Part shown: one piece after another, positions 34,351 through 45,350 of the stretch | Numbering within the stretch: the stretch's first letter is position 1 | Layout: every line of letters begins with the position of its first letter | Assembly (NCBI GenBank): GCA_016617855.1 | Contig: JAECUM010092831.1 | Span: forward strand, 124,001-188,000 | Source of the DNA: Megalonaias nervosa | Lineage: Eukaryota > Mollusca > Bivalvia > Unionida > Unionidae | DNA: 64,000 nt | Direction of reading: 5' to 3' | Made by a program: the position numbers and the translations under genes | Notes under the pieces: generated by a model | Told to the model about the DNA's origin: nothing | The model's input: the letters and a program-made list of their open reading frames with translations, nothing else | The model's database searches: none

Positions 34351-36095
34351 TTTTTAGCTCTGCTAGTCATAGACCTGAAAAGTTTTTGAGAGGGCCTGTT
34401 GTCTGTCATACATCCTTCTGTTCATTAGCACAAATTTGTTAGTGCTACTCCTAAACTACTTGCAGCATTACCATGATGCTTGATACACACTTTCATCCCA
34501 AGGTTTACTGGGTCTTAAATGAAGATGGTGCTGCTTCAGCATCCAATCTGACCACCACAGTGTCAGTGGCCATATTGAAAACTTTCAGATAGCTCCTTCT
34601 CCTGAGTGAATGGTCATATCAACATGTGTTTTTGTTTTTTTAGAAGACTTCTTATAATGTCTAGATGGTTGTAAATGAACATGGTGCCTATCTGACACCC
34701 AATATGGCCAGCAAGGCAGCCATCTTGAACTTGTTTGATTGCTACTCCTTCTTAATGGAAAGTCATTAACATGGTGGGTTTAATTGGACGACTTCATATG
34801 ATGTCCAGTTGGTCCTAAATGAAAATGGTACACATCTGACTCCAGTATGGCAACCACAGCATCCATTTTGAAAATCTTGTTATACCTCTCCCGAATTGAA
34901 TGTCATATTGACATTGGGTTTTACCAGGAGACTTACAATGTGTTGTAGTCCAATTTTCCTCTGACATCAGAGGTTCAGAAGTCCTGTGATATCAACAATA
35001 AAACCCTTGCCAGTGTTCATGTACAAAAAGTTTGAAAATATTAAATGGAAGACATGTAATGTTTGTAATAAAAAATAATGAAAGGACACACAATTCTCAA
35101 CATATTTATTCCTAGAATGATCACCAGAAACCTTTTGCTGTTGCAGTTCCCCAGATTAAGCCAGATTCATCAAGCATAGAGCATGTGTCCAAAAAAATTG
35201 TGTGATTACAGCATTGTTTCTTGATGAATCTGGTTTTCTCCAGGTTCCTGTGACAGCTTGAAAATCTTGTTATTGCTGCTTCATATTATCATGAGGGTCT
35301 TGCAAAGAGATTTCTTGTGATGTCTGCTTGATCCTTAATGACAATAGTGCTGATCTGACAACCACTATGGCCACCAATGCAGGTGTCTTGAAAATCTTGT
35401 TGGTGCTTTTCCTCCTGAAAGGAAATTAATATCAGCATGATGTTTTCACCAGAAGGCTTCTTATGATGTTGAATTGTTTAGGTATGAAACAGGTGCTGCC
35501 TGGACATCCAATTTGGCCACCACAGCTTGAAAATCTCATTATCACTACACCTTCTGGGCAGAAAGCTATATTGACATTGGATTTTCACAAGAAGATTTCT
35601 GATAATGTTTAGTTGGTCTTAAATGAAAATGGGACTGATCTGACATCCAATATATGTTGAATTGATCCTAAATGAAAATTGTGCTTTTCACCAGAAGACT
35701 TTTTACTATGTCTGATTGGTCCTAAATGAAAATAGGACGGATATGACATCCAATATGGCCACCATGGCAGACATCTTGCATTTTTTTTACTGCTACATGT
35801 TGTTCTCCAGAATAGAAAGTCATATCAACATGAGATTTTAATCAGAATTCAAATTATGGTATCCGGTTGGGCCTAGATGAAAACAGTGCCCTGCAGACAT
35901 CTAGTATGATTGCCACAGTGAACATTATGTAAATCTTATTATCACTAATTCTCCCGAATTGATGGTCATATTGGCATGGGCTTTCATCAAAAGTATTCTT
36001 TCATGTTTAGTTTATACTCGATGAAAATGATGCCTATATTAAGTCCATTATGGTTTCCACAGCTGCTAATTTGAAAAGCTTAACACTCATTAATG
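34351..36095 (+). repeat. Tandem-repeat element, family A, locus 3
   Basis: Head 'tttttagctctgctagtcatagacctgaaaag' at 34350, then 'caaatttgttagtgctactcctaaactacttgcagcatt', then about nine ~145 bp units. A foreign block between about 34945 and 35250 interrupts it and contains inverted repeats. The array ends near 36090 before the 50 bp minisatellite. Confidence 0.85.
34945..35255. mobile_element. Inverted-repeat insertion inside family A array
   Basis: The ~145 bp unit pattern is lost here and returns at 35256 with 'agcttgaaaatcttgttatt'. Inside, 'ccagattcatcaag' and 'cttgatgaatctgg' form a perfect 14 bp inverted repeat (about 35161-35227), with looser pairing outside it ('gttccccagattaag' and 'ttttctccagg'). 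'cctctgacatcagagg' is a second palindrome. Possibly a small MITE; the outer limits are approximate. Confidence 0.45.
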
Positions 36096-36219
36096 AGAGA
36101 TGGTTTTGGCACTCATAAGTTAAAATGAACAAATGATTTTATTTTGGCAATATTTTTCTTAAAGTAGAATTTCAGTCCCTCTGAGAGACTCTTACTTATT
36201 TTTGTTTGCTTTTTTAACA

Positions 36220-36715
36220 TCTGTACCTTTAAAGGTCTTTTGTGCTGTCATGGTAGGTGTGGTGTCATGCTGTTACCTTTAAAGGTCTTTTGTGCTGTCA
36301 TGGTAGGTGTGGTGTCATGCTGTTACCTTTAAAGGTCTTTTGTGCTGTCATGGTAGGTGTAGTGTCATGCTGTTACCTTTAAAGGTCTTTTGTGCTGTCA
36401 TGGTAGGTGTGGTGTCATGCTGTTACCATTAAAGGTCTTTTGTGCTGTCACGGTAGGTGTGGTGTCATGCTGTTACCTTTAAAGGTCTTTTGTGCTGTCA
36501 TGGTAGGTGTGGTGTCATGCTGTTACCTTTAAAGGTCTTTTGTGCTGTCATGGTAGGTGTGGTGTCATGCTGTTACCTTTAAAGGTCTTTTGTGCTGTCA
36601 TGGTAGGTGTGGTGTCATGCAGTTACCTTTAAAGGTCTTTTGTGCTGTCATGGTAGGTGTGGTGTCATGCTGTTACCTTTAAAGGTCTTTTGTGCTGTCA
36701 TGGTAGGTGTGGTGT
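36220..36715. repeat. Minisatellite, 50 bp unit, ~10 copies, near-identical
   Basis: The unit starts 'ttacctttaaaggtcttttg' and continues 'tgctgtcatggtaggtgtgg' then 'tgtcatgctg'. The period is exactly 50 bp over about ten copies. Only a few single-base differences are seen (for example 'acggta', 'gtagtgt', 'gcagtt', 'accatt'). Such low divergence marks recent expansion. The ORF at 36607-36789 is produced by the array and is not a gene. Confidence 0.97.
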
Positions 36716-37040
36716 TAGACCTTCTACATCTATACATATATACCAAGGATCCCCAAATTCTAATGGCTCTTGCTGGAAAAATTTTTTAAGAGAATTTATG
36801 TGATGGCCAGGTATTTGAGAAATTTAATACAGTATAGAGGCATTATAAGTTAATTATCAAATATACCATTTTCAGTTTCAGGATTTGCTTTTGCTTTGGT
36901 TTTAATGTTATCATTCAGAGTTTAACTAGTTTGCTTTCAGACTAATATTTTTAAAAATTAATTTTTCTTTCAGAAAACTAAAATATAGAATTTCACGTAA
37001 CAGTAGTAAACACTGCTCTTAACTATTTATTGACAACAAG

Positions 37041-37293
37041 ATGAGGTGGCCGATTTGTCTAAGGCTATCACCTTTGTAGACACTGACATCTCACCTCTGT
37101 CTGCATGGGTTTGAGTCTTGAGCTCAGTCAGTGTGGGTATGTGAGAAAGCCAGTAAGTTCCCATGGGTGGGTGGTTCTTTCCAGGATTTTCCACGTTCTT
37201 CCTCCAACAAAATATACTGACCTCCAAATATAGCCTATCATAATGGTGAAAAATGGCATTAAGTCCATACTAATCAACCAACCAACAACAAGA
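37041..37293 (+). mobile_element. tRNA-headed SINE, diverged copy
   Basis: 'gaggtggccgatttgtctaagg' (A-box), 'gggtttgagtctt' (B-box), body 'gtatgtgagaaagccagtaag', 'cttcctccaacaaaatatactg', 'aaaaatggcattaag', then an A/C-rich tail. The short direct repeat 'acaacaaga' lies on each side (before 37041 and after the tail). Confidence 0.85.
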
Positions 37294-37954
37294 AGACTTC
37301 TTCCTCAAAATAATATATAACATTTAATTAATGGGTATTTCCAGCAAAGTCCAGAGGTAAAGTTTTATTTGATCAGGTCCTCCAACAAGTGTTAATGAAG
37401 GATGATAATGACAATTGCTATTATATTTTCCATTTTATTAGGGCTTAGGTTACACATATGCTATTCAAAAGCTGTTGTATGTGCTGAGACACAGCCCTAA
37501 ATATAGTTAAAAAGAACAAAGTGCATGGTGTTACCAGTGTACTGGTTTACCACAGTATTTTTTCCAGTGGTACATACCACGGTACTGTTTCACTCTACTG
37601 GTACATTGGTAATATCTCTCAGTAACGAATATACAGAAATTACCAAAGAATTTTGTTACAACTTTAACGATATTTAAAGCTTGTTTTAATTATTCATGAC
37701 AGAATAGTTCAACAAATTATCCCCTTTTTATACAGATGTTGTATCTGTCACAAATTAATGGTGATTATTACAAATATAATTATATTTTTGGTCCTTTAAT
37801 GACATATCTGACATGTGTCATGTATACCAATGCATTGGCCAAATGGAATATTGTGAAACATATTTGTGCCAAATCCAGCTTTCGGAAAAATTTCGGACAA
37901 AACCCCCCCACAGACACATCGTTTTTTAACTATTTCCTAGCATATATGAATGTG

Positions 37955-37998
<44 letters not shown>

Positions 37999-38960
37999 CT
38001 CTGTAAGACTGCAAATCATGCAACAATTTTAGATTAGTGCACTAGTTTTCTGTCTGAACTTTGCGTAGTTTCTCAAGTCCACCAAATAGGTTCTTTTGTG
38101 TTGAGTGTGTTGTATATTTACTCGTCCTCTCTGATTAATATCTTGCCTGGGCATTGCCATCCCACTCAAAATTTCCCTGCATATTATATCAGTAGTGTAG
38201 CTGTAAAATTGTAGGATTCAGTATCAACACTATCTATTTGTATCAATATCTCGTTAATATCAGTATGATGTCTTTCACAGTATCAGCTATAGTATAAGCT
38301 TAATTATCCCACTTTAGTTACAGCTTTTGGATTACAACATATACAACAATTAACATACACATAGCAAATTCGTCTAGTATAAGGTACTGGCCATTTAATT
38401 GGTTTGGGGTGGCAGGGGTTGTGATTTTCATTTCAACTGAAATATTTTCTTTTTTTAATATCAAGATAATTCATACTTTTCCAAGTAATATCATAAATAG
38501 AATATGAAGTTATTTTGCTATAAATGAGAGCAAGATATTTTCCCCGCTACTCACAGAAGGAAATTAAACAAGGAAGTGTCAGGCCCTCTTCCCAGGACAT
38601 TAAGTTGTTGGTCCTTAATATAATTATACCATGATACATATTGCAGTGCATTCCAACAGGGTACAAAATATTTCATTGTAACAGCTGTGGTAGAAGGGGA
38701 TTTGTATATGCTAATAGTACAGACCTTCAAGCAATCGTTTATTATAAGGTTTTGATTAGTACATTAGATCAGCTTTCACACTTCTTTGGTCTGTGTTTTT
38801 TGGCTATAGAGTGTAAGATCAAGTGGGAAAACAAAATGACCAAGCAATTGCATATGAAATTATGGGCAACTTATATCCAGTGTTGGACATGTCAAGTTAG
38901 CAAACAGGCTTTTTTAATTCATTTGTTGACAAATACATGTACTGTTGTTTTAGGATATCT
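37294..38960. other. No gene; AT-rich, with an (AT)n microsatellite
   Basis: An (AT)n run of about 37 bp lies at 37959-37995. A 'ggtactg..tttac' rich stretch at 37530-37610 ('accagtgtactggtttacca', 'ccacggtactgtttcac', 'ctactggtacattggta') is repetitive. The ORFs at 37736 and 38641 run into microsatellite DNA and have no domains. Confidence 0.5.
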
Positions 38961-38963
38961 CAT

Positions 38964-39090
38964 ATTTACATACATACATACATGTATACATACATACATA
39001 GATACATACATACATACATACTTACATAGGTACATACATGCACACATATATACATACATACACGCATGCACGGATGCACACACACACATG
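38964..39090. repeat. (TACA)n microsatellite
   Basis: Imperfect TACA/CATA units over ~125 bp, ending in (CA)n. It mirrors the (ATGT)n array at 40020-40135 on the opposite strand sense. Confidence 0.95.
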
Positions 39091-39735
39091 ATCAGACAGA
39101 ACATAACTCATTACAAAGTTACAATACAGTATTTTTAAAAATCCATCTTTTCATTTTTAATAAAAACAAATTATATCTCCATTTGAATCATATTAAAACA
39201 GCCTTTGTATGACCAAGATTGCAGTAAACCTGTGTGACTTAGAATTGGATTTTCACTTGACTCCAAACAATCAGATTGGGTAATTTTAAATACTAGTATA
39301 TTGTTGACATTTAATTACCTTGATGAAGAGATTGATATATTTGCATTTTTAAATTTCATGGCAGTTTGAAACTGAATATTTATTGTCCCATATTTGAAGT
39401 AAAACCTCAAAAGTGCAATTGACATGAGCCCAATAACTTAGAGTTTATCTGTGCAGTAAGAAAAAGTGTTGCTGGTTGTCATTCCTAAATTTACATCATA
39501 CAATCTTGTACATAAAACAGGATTTAGCGCTGTCTGGTGACCCATCTCTAGGTGCAAATGATAGACAGGATATACACTTTTGCAGACAAAAACCAGACCA
39601 AAAGCTTTAATTATTGAACCGGTCTGAAACAGCATTGGCTTTCCCAGTTTTTGATCCATCATAATCAGTAACCACTTTGACTCATTGGACTTGGACAAAA
39701 TTGTGTTATATTTTTTGAATTGGGATGATGCATGA

Positions 39736-40163
39736 TTTGCATAAATAAGAATCTCAGAATTCACAACACTATTTTTGCATTGATATTTACATAGAAATTT
39801 TGCAACACTGAGGTAATTGTGCTTTTCCTTTCTTCATATTGACAATTGAGTAAACAGGTGACATTTTGATGATAATTAAAGTTAATTTGGTTAAAATATT
39901 TCTTGAATCTCATAAATTGTGTTAAAATGATGAAAGTTTATTGAAACAATTTTTCCAAAAATGGCATGAAAAGTAGACAATGTTTATGAGACTAAGATAA
40001 ACCTTTATGATCCTTTTTATCATGTATGTATGTATGCTTGCATGTAGGTAGGTATGTATGTATGTATGTATGTATGTATGGATGTATGTATGGATGCATG
40101 TATGTAAACATGTATGCATACATATGTATGTACACAATATTCTGAGATTCTTATTTATGCAAA
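39736..40163. repeat. Perfect 25 bp inverted repeat enclosing a (ATGT)n microsatellite
   Basis: 'tttgcataaataagaatctc' plus 'agaat' at 39736-39760 is exactly the reverse complement of 40139-40163. Between them lie ~378 bp including the (ATGT)n run at 40020-40135. The bases outside and inside the 25 bp do not match, so it is not an ordinary long TIR. Confidence 0.9.
40020..40135. repeat. (ATGT)n microsatellite
   Basis: About 25 imperfect ATGT units with GGAT/GCAT interruptions. Confidence 0.95.
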
Positions 40164-40644
40164 GTTCAATCTATCAGCGATAAGCTTGACAATGCAGTTT
40201 CAATTGACTCATCATTACCATACAGTTGTGATATAGATTATACACTGCAACTTTTAACAGCATTTAAAGTCTCTGTCGATTTGGTTCTTACAATTGTGAT
40301 GAAGAGTGCCCAGTCATGTGAACTTGATCTGTTTATGACATCAGTGCTTAGATGCAGTATTGCCTTCACTAACTGATGTTATTAATACTTCTCTATCATT
40401 CCGGGAATTACCATCAATTTTTCAAAACTGCCATTATAAAGCCTTTGTTGAAGAAAGCGTCACTTGACCCTAACGATTTAAAGAACTATCACTCTGTTTC
40501 TAGTATCTCATTCATTTAAAAAAATTGTAGAAAAATTGTTCTATCCCAGCTTGTATCTCATCTGAATTCAAATAGTCTTTTTAGCAATGTAGTCTGAATA
40601 TCGCCCTCACCATGGTACTGAAACTGCTCTTCTGGGAGTAGTTA

Positions 40645-41195
40645 AATTTTAATGAAAAAAAAATCATTATCCTTGGAGATATAATTTAAATTAGACCAGT
40701 TACTGCTAGATTTTTTTATTCTGCATATTTTGACACCTCGATCGGCACTAGATCTTTATAAATAAGCATGCTACTATCATTTTTAGTGGAAAAATGCCCT
40801 TCTTTGCCTATTAGTCCGGAAGAGCAAGAGCAGCTTTTTGCATTTTGTCAAAGCTATCTGTGCTACTGTGATATCCCTGGTATTGTTGGAAAGATAATTA
40901 AATTCCGCATCTTCTGACACCACAAACCCCCCTGTATTACATTAGATAAAAAAGAATTTTGCGTGCAGGTTGATTTTTTGATGTGCAGGTTGGCGTCGGA
41001 TTGGCTTTACTAAAAGTTCTGTATTTCGCCTCGAAGAACTCGATTTATTTTTAAATTCAACCATGCTCTGTCATTTGACCATGACGACCACCCTCCAGCT
41101 AAATATTTTCTCGGCATTTTTTTATTTTTAGCGATGAAAAAAATAAATCATTTCAAAATGACCATCTCGCGCAGCGAGTGAAAGGCAGAATTCTG
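40645..41195. other. Foreign block inside the decayed LINE
   Basis: LINE similarity stops at 'gctcttctgggagtagttaa' (~40643) and resumes at 'gacaggctgttgacc' (~41197). The block has a direct repeat near its two ends ('aatgaaaaaaaaatcatt' at ~40651 and 'gatgaaaaaaataaatcatt' at ~41134) and repeated 'gacacc' contexts near 40730 and 40915. Probably a nested insertion of unknown type. Confidence 0.5.
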
Positions 41196-41409
41196 AGACA
41201 GGCTGTTGACCTTCACTCAGTTGTGGATAGTGGAAACATTATAGTCCTTGCCAACATTGACTTGTCCATGACATTTAACACAATAGACCATAATATATTA
41301 TTTCACTGTCTCCAGCATGTATTTGATATCCATGATGCTTACTATGGTTAAGTCCTACTTAATCAACAGGACACAATTGTGTCCATGAAAACATTCCAGT
41401 CAAGTTGAT

Positions 41410-41670
41410 GTGTGTTTTGGTGTTCTACAAGGCTCAGTTCTCCTCATTTTGTACACTCAGATGCTCTCAGGTGTCACAGATGGACATCCTGTGTCTCACC
41501 AATTGTATGCTTTTGACTCTCAAATATACAAATCTAGGTGCCCAACGGAAGTTGAAGCTACCATCCAAGGCATAGAGAAGTGCATTTTCAATGTGACATC
41601 ACGGATGACAAATTGTAGCAAGCTGCAGATGAATGATGATAAAATTAAAGCCATCCTGATCATCTTGTAA
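41410..41670 (+). pseudogene. LINE reverse transcriptase palm fragment
   Basis: An 86-codon frame with 'CFGVLQGSVL' (RT motif B region), then 'SHQLYAFDSQIYKSRCPTEV', where the catalytic YADD box has become YAFD, and 'NVTSRMTNCSKLQMNDDKIK' downstream. Loss of the first catalytic aspartate plus flanking stops show that it is dead. Sequence is far more diverged than in the 29-32 kb LINE. Confidence 0.75.
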
Positions 41671-42479
41671 AGACTTTCACCTTCACATCCTTTACCTAAA
41701 TAATAAGTATCAGCAATACCAACATTCAATTACACAGTACAAAACCTAGGTTTCACTCTCAACAGTACACTCTCATTACACCAACATGTAATGAACAAAT
41801 GCAAGGCTCCATAACTGGAGCTTAGATGCATCAGCTCTATTCACAAATTTTCTTTTGATTGATGCCACTAAAACACATGTGTTCCCTAGTACTTTCAAGA
41901 CTCAACTGTTGTAATTCACTTCAGTATGGTTCAAAACATGGTTGCTTGGATCATCTTTAGAGTACAAGGAGCTGAGCACACACACCCCTGCTCTGTAACC
42001 TTCATGGGCTACCCATTCAATCTAGAATCAAACACAAAATCTGTTCACTATGCTATATTTCCTCAATTGGCTCCAGTCCAATATACCTATCTGATCTCAC
42101 CCAAATGTACACCCCATCTAGAAACTTACACTCTTCTTCCAACACTCGCATTGTCATTGTTCCCACTGTTAAAATGAAGTCATATAAACAATGTTCTTTT
42201 GCACACCAGGCCCAGCTATGTGGAACAAATTGCCCATAGATGTTAGACACAAGGACACTGTGATCTCATTCAAGAATGTTCTTAAAACTCACTTATTTCA
42301 ACTACAATCACATACTTAAAGACTTAATAATGCTTACTTCCTTGATTATGGTCAGCATGTTTTTGTTTTGTAATTTCATGATGTTTCTTTTTGTAATCTT
42401 GTCATTGTATATATTTTTATGTGTTACCTGATATTGTAAAGCACTTAGAGCTTTTAAAGATTAGGTGCTGTACTAAATC

Positions 42480-42480
42480 C

Positions 42481-42541
<61 letters not shown>
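42480..42541. repeat. (AT)n(GT)n compound microsatellite at LINE tail
   Basis: 'atatatatatatatatat' runs into (GT)n of about 20 units immediately after the LINE 3' end. Confidence 0.95.
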
Positions 42542-42543
<2 letters not shown>

Positions 42544-42610
42544 TCTGTGTCTGTGATAATTAAATGGCTATTTAAAATATTGATAGAATATCTTTTATGT
42601 GTATGTGTGT

Positions 42611-42740
42611 GTTGTTGTTTTGGGTTTAACACCATTTTGTTAGCACATGATAGGTAGTAATGTACATAGTGACCAGTATAACTGGTGGAGGAAGAACCTA
42701 GCAAAATACTGGTAAGAACCACCGACCAAAGCAAAGCTGA
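42611..42740 (-). mobile_element. tRNA-headed SINE, 5'-truncated
   Basis: Minus-strand 3' body of the SINE ('ccaccagttatactgg', 'ttcttcctccaccag', 'ggtgttaaacccaaaacaac'). The tRNA head is missing. The truncation point shows a small duplication 'gaccaaagcaaagct' twice at about 42723-42750. Confidence 0.7.
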
Positions 42741-43171
42741 CCAAAGCAAAGCTACTTGTTGCCGCATAAGTCATGCTTGTAGAGGTATCATAGCCTTGTT
42801 GTGACTCTGTCTTTTTTCTGGGAGGCAACTGTTTGCCCATCTGGATTCTTCAGCTTGACATGAATGGTTGTTAAATTGAATTGATTGGCACATTGGGCTC
42901 AGGAACAAACACTCTGTTGTCTTTTTTTAACTCTGCATCAAGGAAGTTTTAGAAATGCACATTTAAATTATGGCACTTGCAAAACTCAAAAAGGCTGATT
43001 CCCAATGTGGTTCATCTTAAGATGATGATTTTGTTTAGCTAATACTGGCTAATGATAGTGATCATGACAATTTTTGAAAAGTTTGAAGCATATCAGATTA
43101 TTGGAGCTGGGAATATGTTCATTGAGATAACAGTGAGTACACCGTAAAACAGTGTTAATTAAAGGAGTCCA
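42741..43171. other. No gene recognised
   Basis: AT-rich sequence with nothing I can support. Confidence 0.4.
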
Positions 43172-43315
43172 ATGTACATGCTGGATGGACAAAAGCAAAC
43201 AGTGTCCTGGTCCACCCCAGTTGCAGTGGTATTTCAAAATTAAATGTACATGCTGGATGGACAAAAGCAGACAGTGTCCTGGTCCACCCCAGTTGCAGTG
43301 GTATTTCAAAATTAA
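43172..43315. repeat. 72 bp tandem duplication that keeps an open frame
   Basis: Two copies of a 72 bp unit ('atgtacatgctggatggaca' onwards) with a single clear difference (caaac/cagac). Because 72 is a multiple of three, the plus-strand open frame 43152-43634 (no ATG at its start; it opens with GTG) contains a 24-residue duplication ('CTCWMDKSKQCPGPPQLQWY' region). The minus strand is open too. No protein family recognised and no splice evidence, so I do not call a gene. Confidence 0.85.
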
Positions 43316-43886
43316 ATGTAGAAAAGGCAGAATAAAGAGCATAATTAAAACAGTTTTTTCACTAGCAGACGATATTCTGCCATTTTACCTGGACAGTGAT
43401 CAACCTGCCAGTTTTCCTATATGCGATCACCAAAATTTACCAGTTTTAACAAGGCACACTGAAACTAAGTCAACTTACAAATCACAAATATACATACTAA
43501 CAGAAAGCCTGATTTCTGTTTATGTATGTAATTTTCATAAAAGTATCTTGAGATCCAGTGAATTTATTTCAACTTCCAAACACCAAATAAAGTCAATGGT
43601 AAATCTGCCAGCTGACCACAAATATAGTGGCTGATTACATCATTCGGGAACTATCTGTTAGGAAGCAAAGATAATTATTTGATCAAAATACCTGTCTGAT
43701 TAACTCAAGCAGACTACGGCATTGATGGACTTGAAAACATAATACAGCATTATGGAACAGATAACAAATCATGCGTAGTAATCACTAAAGTACTGATTAA
43801 AATAATAATAAATTTTAACAGAGCCTATGTTAGTCAGCAGAATTATCCAAAAGACAATACCTGTGAGCTTTGGAAACTTGTAAATA
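43316..43886. other. No gene confirmed; tail of a 160-codon open frame
   Basis: The plus-strand frame that begins upstream closes with TGA near 43634. Its sequence (for example 'FSLADDILPFYLDSDQPASF') is of ordinary composition but unrecognised. It could be a decayed element ORF. Confidence 0.3.
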
Positions 43887-43896
43887 ACAACCTTGA

Positions 43897-44154
43897 CTGG
43901 GGCCCCGAGTGGCCGAGTGGTCTAAAGCGCTGTCCGTTACGGATCACTGCCATCTCACCTCTGTCTGCGTTGGTTCGAGTCTAAGATTCGGCGAATGTGG
44001 ATATGTGAGAAAGCTTGCCAGTAGCTTCTCGTGGGTCGGTGGTTCTTTCTGTGGATTTCCCGGTTTCTTCCTCCACCATTAATACTGGCCGCCATGTATA
44101 GCCTATCTTGTGCTGAAAAATGGCGTTAAGCCCCATGACAACAACAACAACAAC
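43897..44154 (+). mobile_element. tRNA-headed SINE, well preserved, with TSD
   Basis: Head 'ggggccccgagtggccgagt' then 'ggtctaaagcgctgtccg' (A-box of Leu/Ser-like tRNA), B-box 'ggttcgagtct', then body with 'ggatttcccggtttcttcct', 'ccaccattaatactggccgc', 'catgtatagcctatc', 'gctgaaaaatggcgttaagc' and a (CAA)n tail. The direct repeat AACAACCTTGA lies at 43886-43896 and 44155-44165. The 3' body resembles the conserved core described for the MetaSINE group of animal SINEs; that is from memory and unproven here. Confidence 0.95.
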
Positions 44155-44261
44155 AACAACCTTGATTCGGGTGATGATAATAGCAAGAGATAAAAGAAAA
44201 TTGTGACTTATATCCTTGTCCTTTAGAACCACATGCAACACTTAAGTCTCACAGAAAAGGT

Positions 44262-44503
44262 TGTTTTTCGTTTTCTTTTGGAGCTTAATGCCATTTTTCA
44301 GTGCAGGATAGGATATATATGGCTGCTAGTATACCTGTTGGAGGAAGAACCTTGGAAAATCACCAACCCACAGGAAGCCACTGGCTTTTTTCTCACATAC
44401 CCATATTGGTCTTGCCTGAGACTTGAGCCCTAACAATAGAGGTGGAGATGGCAGTGATTGGTAAAAGCCAGTGCTTTAGTCCACTTGGCCACTCAGGGCC
44501 CCC
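44262..44503 (-). mobile_element. tRNA-headed SINE, inverted partner of the preceding copy
   Basis: The reverse complement starts 'gggggccctgagtggccaag' and keeps the A-box, a weaker B-box region and the 'cctccaacaggtatactagc' and 'ctgaaaaatggcattaagct' blocks. It faces the copy at 43897-44154 in opposite orientation about 110 bp away. Confidence 0.85.
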
Positions 44504-45194
44504 AACTTAAAAGGTCATGTAAAGGGAAAATAATTTGGTGACTAGTATCCTTGTCCAAAATTTATCTTTTGAGCAAGAGGAAATATTTTAATGAAACTTT
44601 ACTCAGTTATATATCATATATAGAAGATGTGTCATATACCATTATTATAACCTCTTCCAAGTCAAAGTCACAGCAAGAAAAAATGACTTTTATCCTTGTC
44701 CACAGTATAAGCCACTGAAGTTATTTTAATGAAGCTATAACCAGTTATATATCATGACCAAACATTATGTCTCATGCCATAGTCAAGTTGCTGACCTCAG
44801 AGTCAAGGTCATGGCAAGGGAAATCAAATCAGTGACCTGTATTGATGCACAGGTGTAAATTTTGAACCGGTCGAAAAATTTTAATGACACTTAAATATTT
44901 TATGTTTCTTGACTGAGAACATCTCACATATTTGCATTCTAAACCCTGTCCCAAGGTCAGGGTCATAACAAGGGTTAATCAGTGGCTAGTTTCCTTACCT
45001 AGGCTGTTAATTTTTAAGCTCTGCATATATTTTTTATGAAACTTTACCCAGATCCACAGCTTATCATACATTAATCAGGTCCCTAGCTGAGAGTCCAAGG
45101 TCATTAATAGGGAAAACATCATGAGATGGATGTAACATGTGACATGGCTATATTATTGCTAACAGAAGCAGAGGATTCACAGCATGCCTACTGT
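44504..45194. repeat. Dispersed repeat family D, tandem-like
   Basis: Repeating blocks 'ccttgtccaaaatttat', 'tttaatgaaactttactcag', 'tatatcatatatagaagatg', 'aagtcaaagtcacagcaag', 'gacttttatccttgtcc' recur about five times with a spacing of ~110-120 bp. Related to the 'ggtcaaggtca' repeats elsewhere. No coding content. Confidence 0.65.
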
Positions 45195-45350
45195 ATTTGC
45201 TTGTGTATAATATGCCAAACTGCCAACAACATAGACCCTGATATGCCATTGCATTATGCACCAGATCATAGGAAGAATGTAGATCCTAGTCTGCAGGATA
45301 TTTTTTAGGCAGCAGGCAGATTTTTAGGCTGTTTTTGCAGTTTGCTGTGG
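45195..45350. mobile_element. MITE family E, third copy
   Basis: 'atttgcttgtgtataatatg', 'catagaccctgatatgccat', 'tgcattatgcaccagatc' and 'gcagtttgctgtgggatata' correspond to the interior and ends of the copy at 15597-15827. Degraded; the boundaries are approximate. Confidence 0.55.

Larger units (their letters stand above)
40245..42480 (+). mobile_element. Ancient plus-strand LINE, heavily decayed, interrupted
   Basis: Scattered frames carry LINE reverse transcriptase text: 'VMKSAQSCELDLFMTSVLR' near 40300, 'SLDPNDLKNY' near 40465, 'VVDSGNIIVLANIDLS' near 41220, 'TFNTIDHNIL' near 41275, 'CFGVLQGSVL' at 41413, 'MTNCSKLQMND' near 41606, and C-terminal 'APAMWNKLPIDVRHK'-like text near 42210. 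The 3' end 'tgtaaagcacttagagcttt' with 'taggtgctgtactaaat' is the type of hairpin-forming LINE tail seen in CR1/L2/RTE-like elements, followed by a microsatellite. A ~550 bp stretch (40645-41195) breaks the RT and has no LINE similarity. Confidence 0.75.

Noticed and set aside
38641..39138. 165-codon plus-strand open frame
   Set aside because: It opens without an ATG (TTG) and more than a third of it is translated (TACA)n microsatellite (Thr-Tyr-Ile-His repeats). No domain.
42417..42840. Overlapping frames with (VCVCVC) and (THTHTH) runs
   Set aside because: Translated (GT)n/(CA)n microsatellite and SINE body.
43915..43975. Possible genuine tRNA gene
   Set aside because: A-box and B-box are present, but the sequence continues into the SINE body with a target duplication, and the same unit occurs about ten times. 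It is a SINE head.
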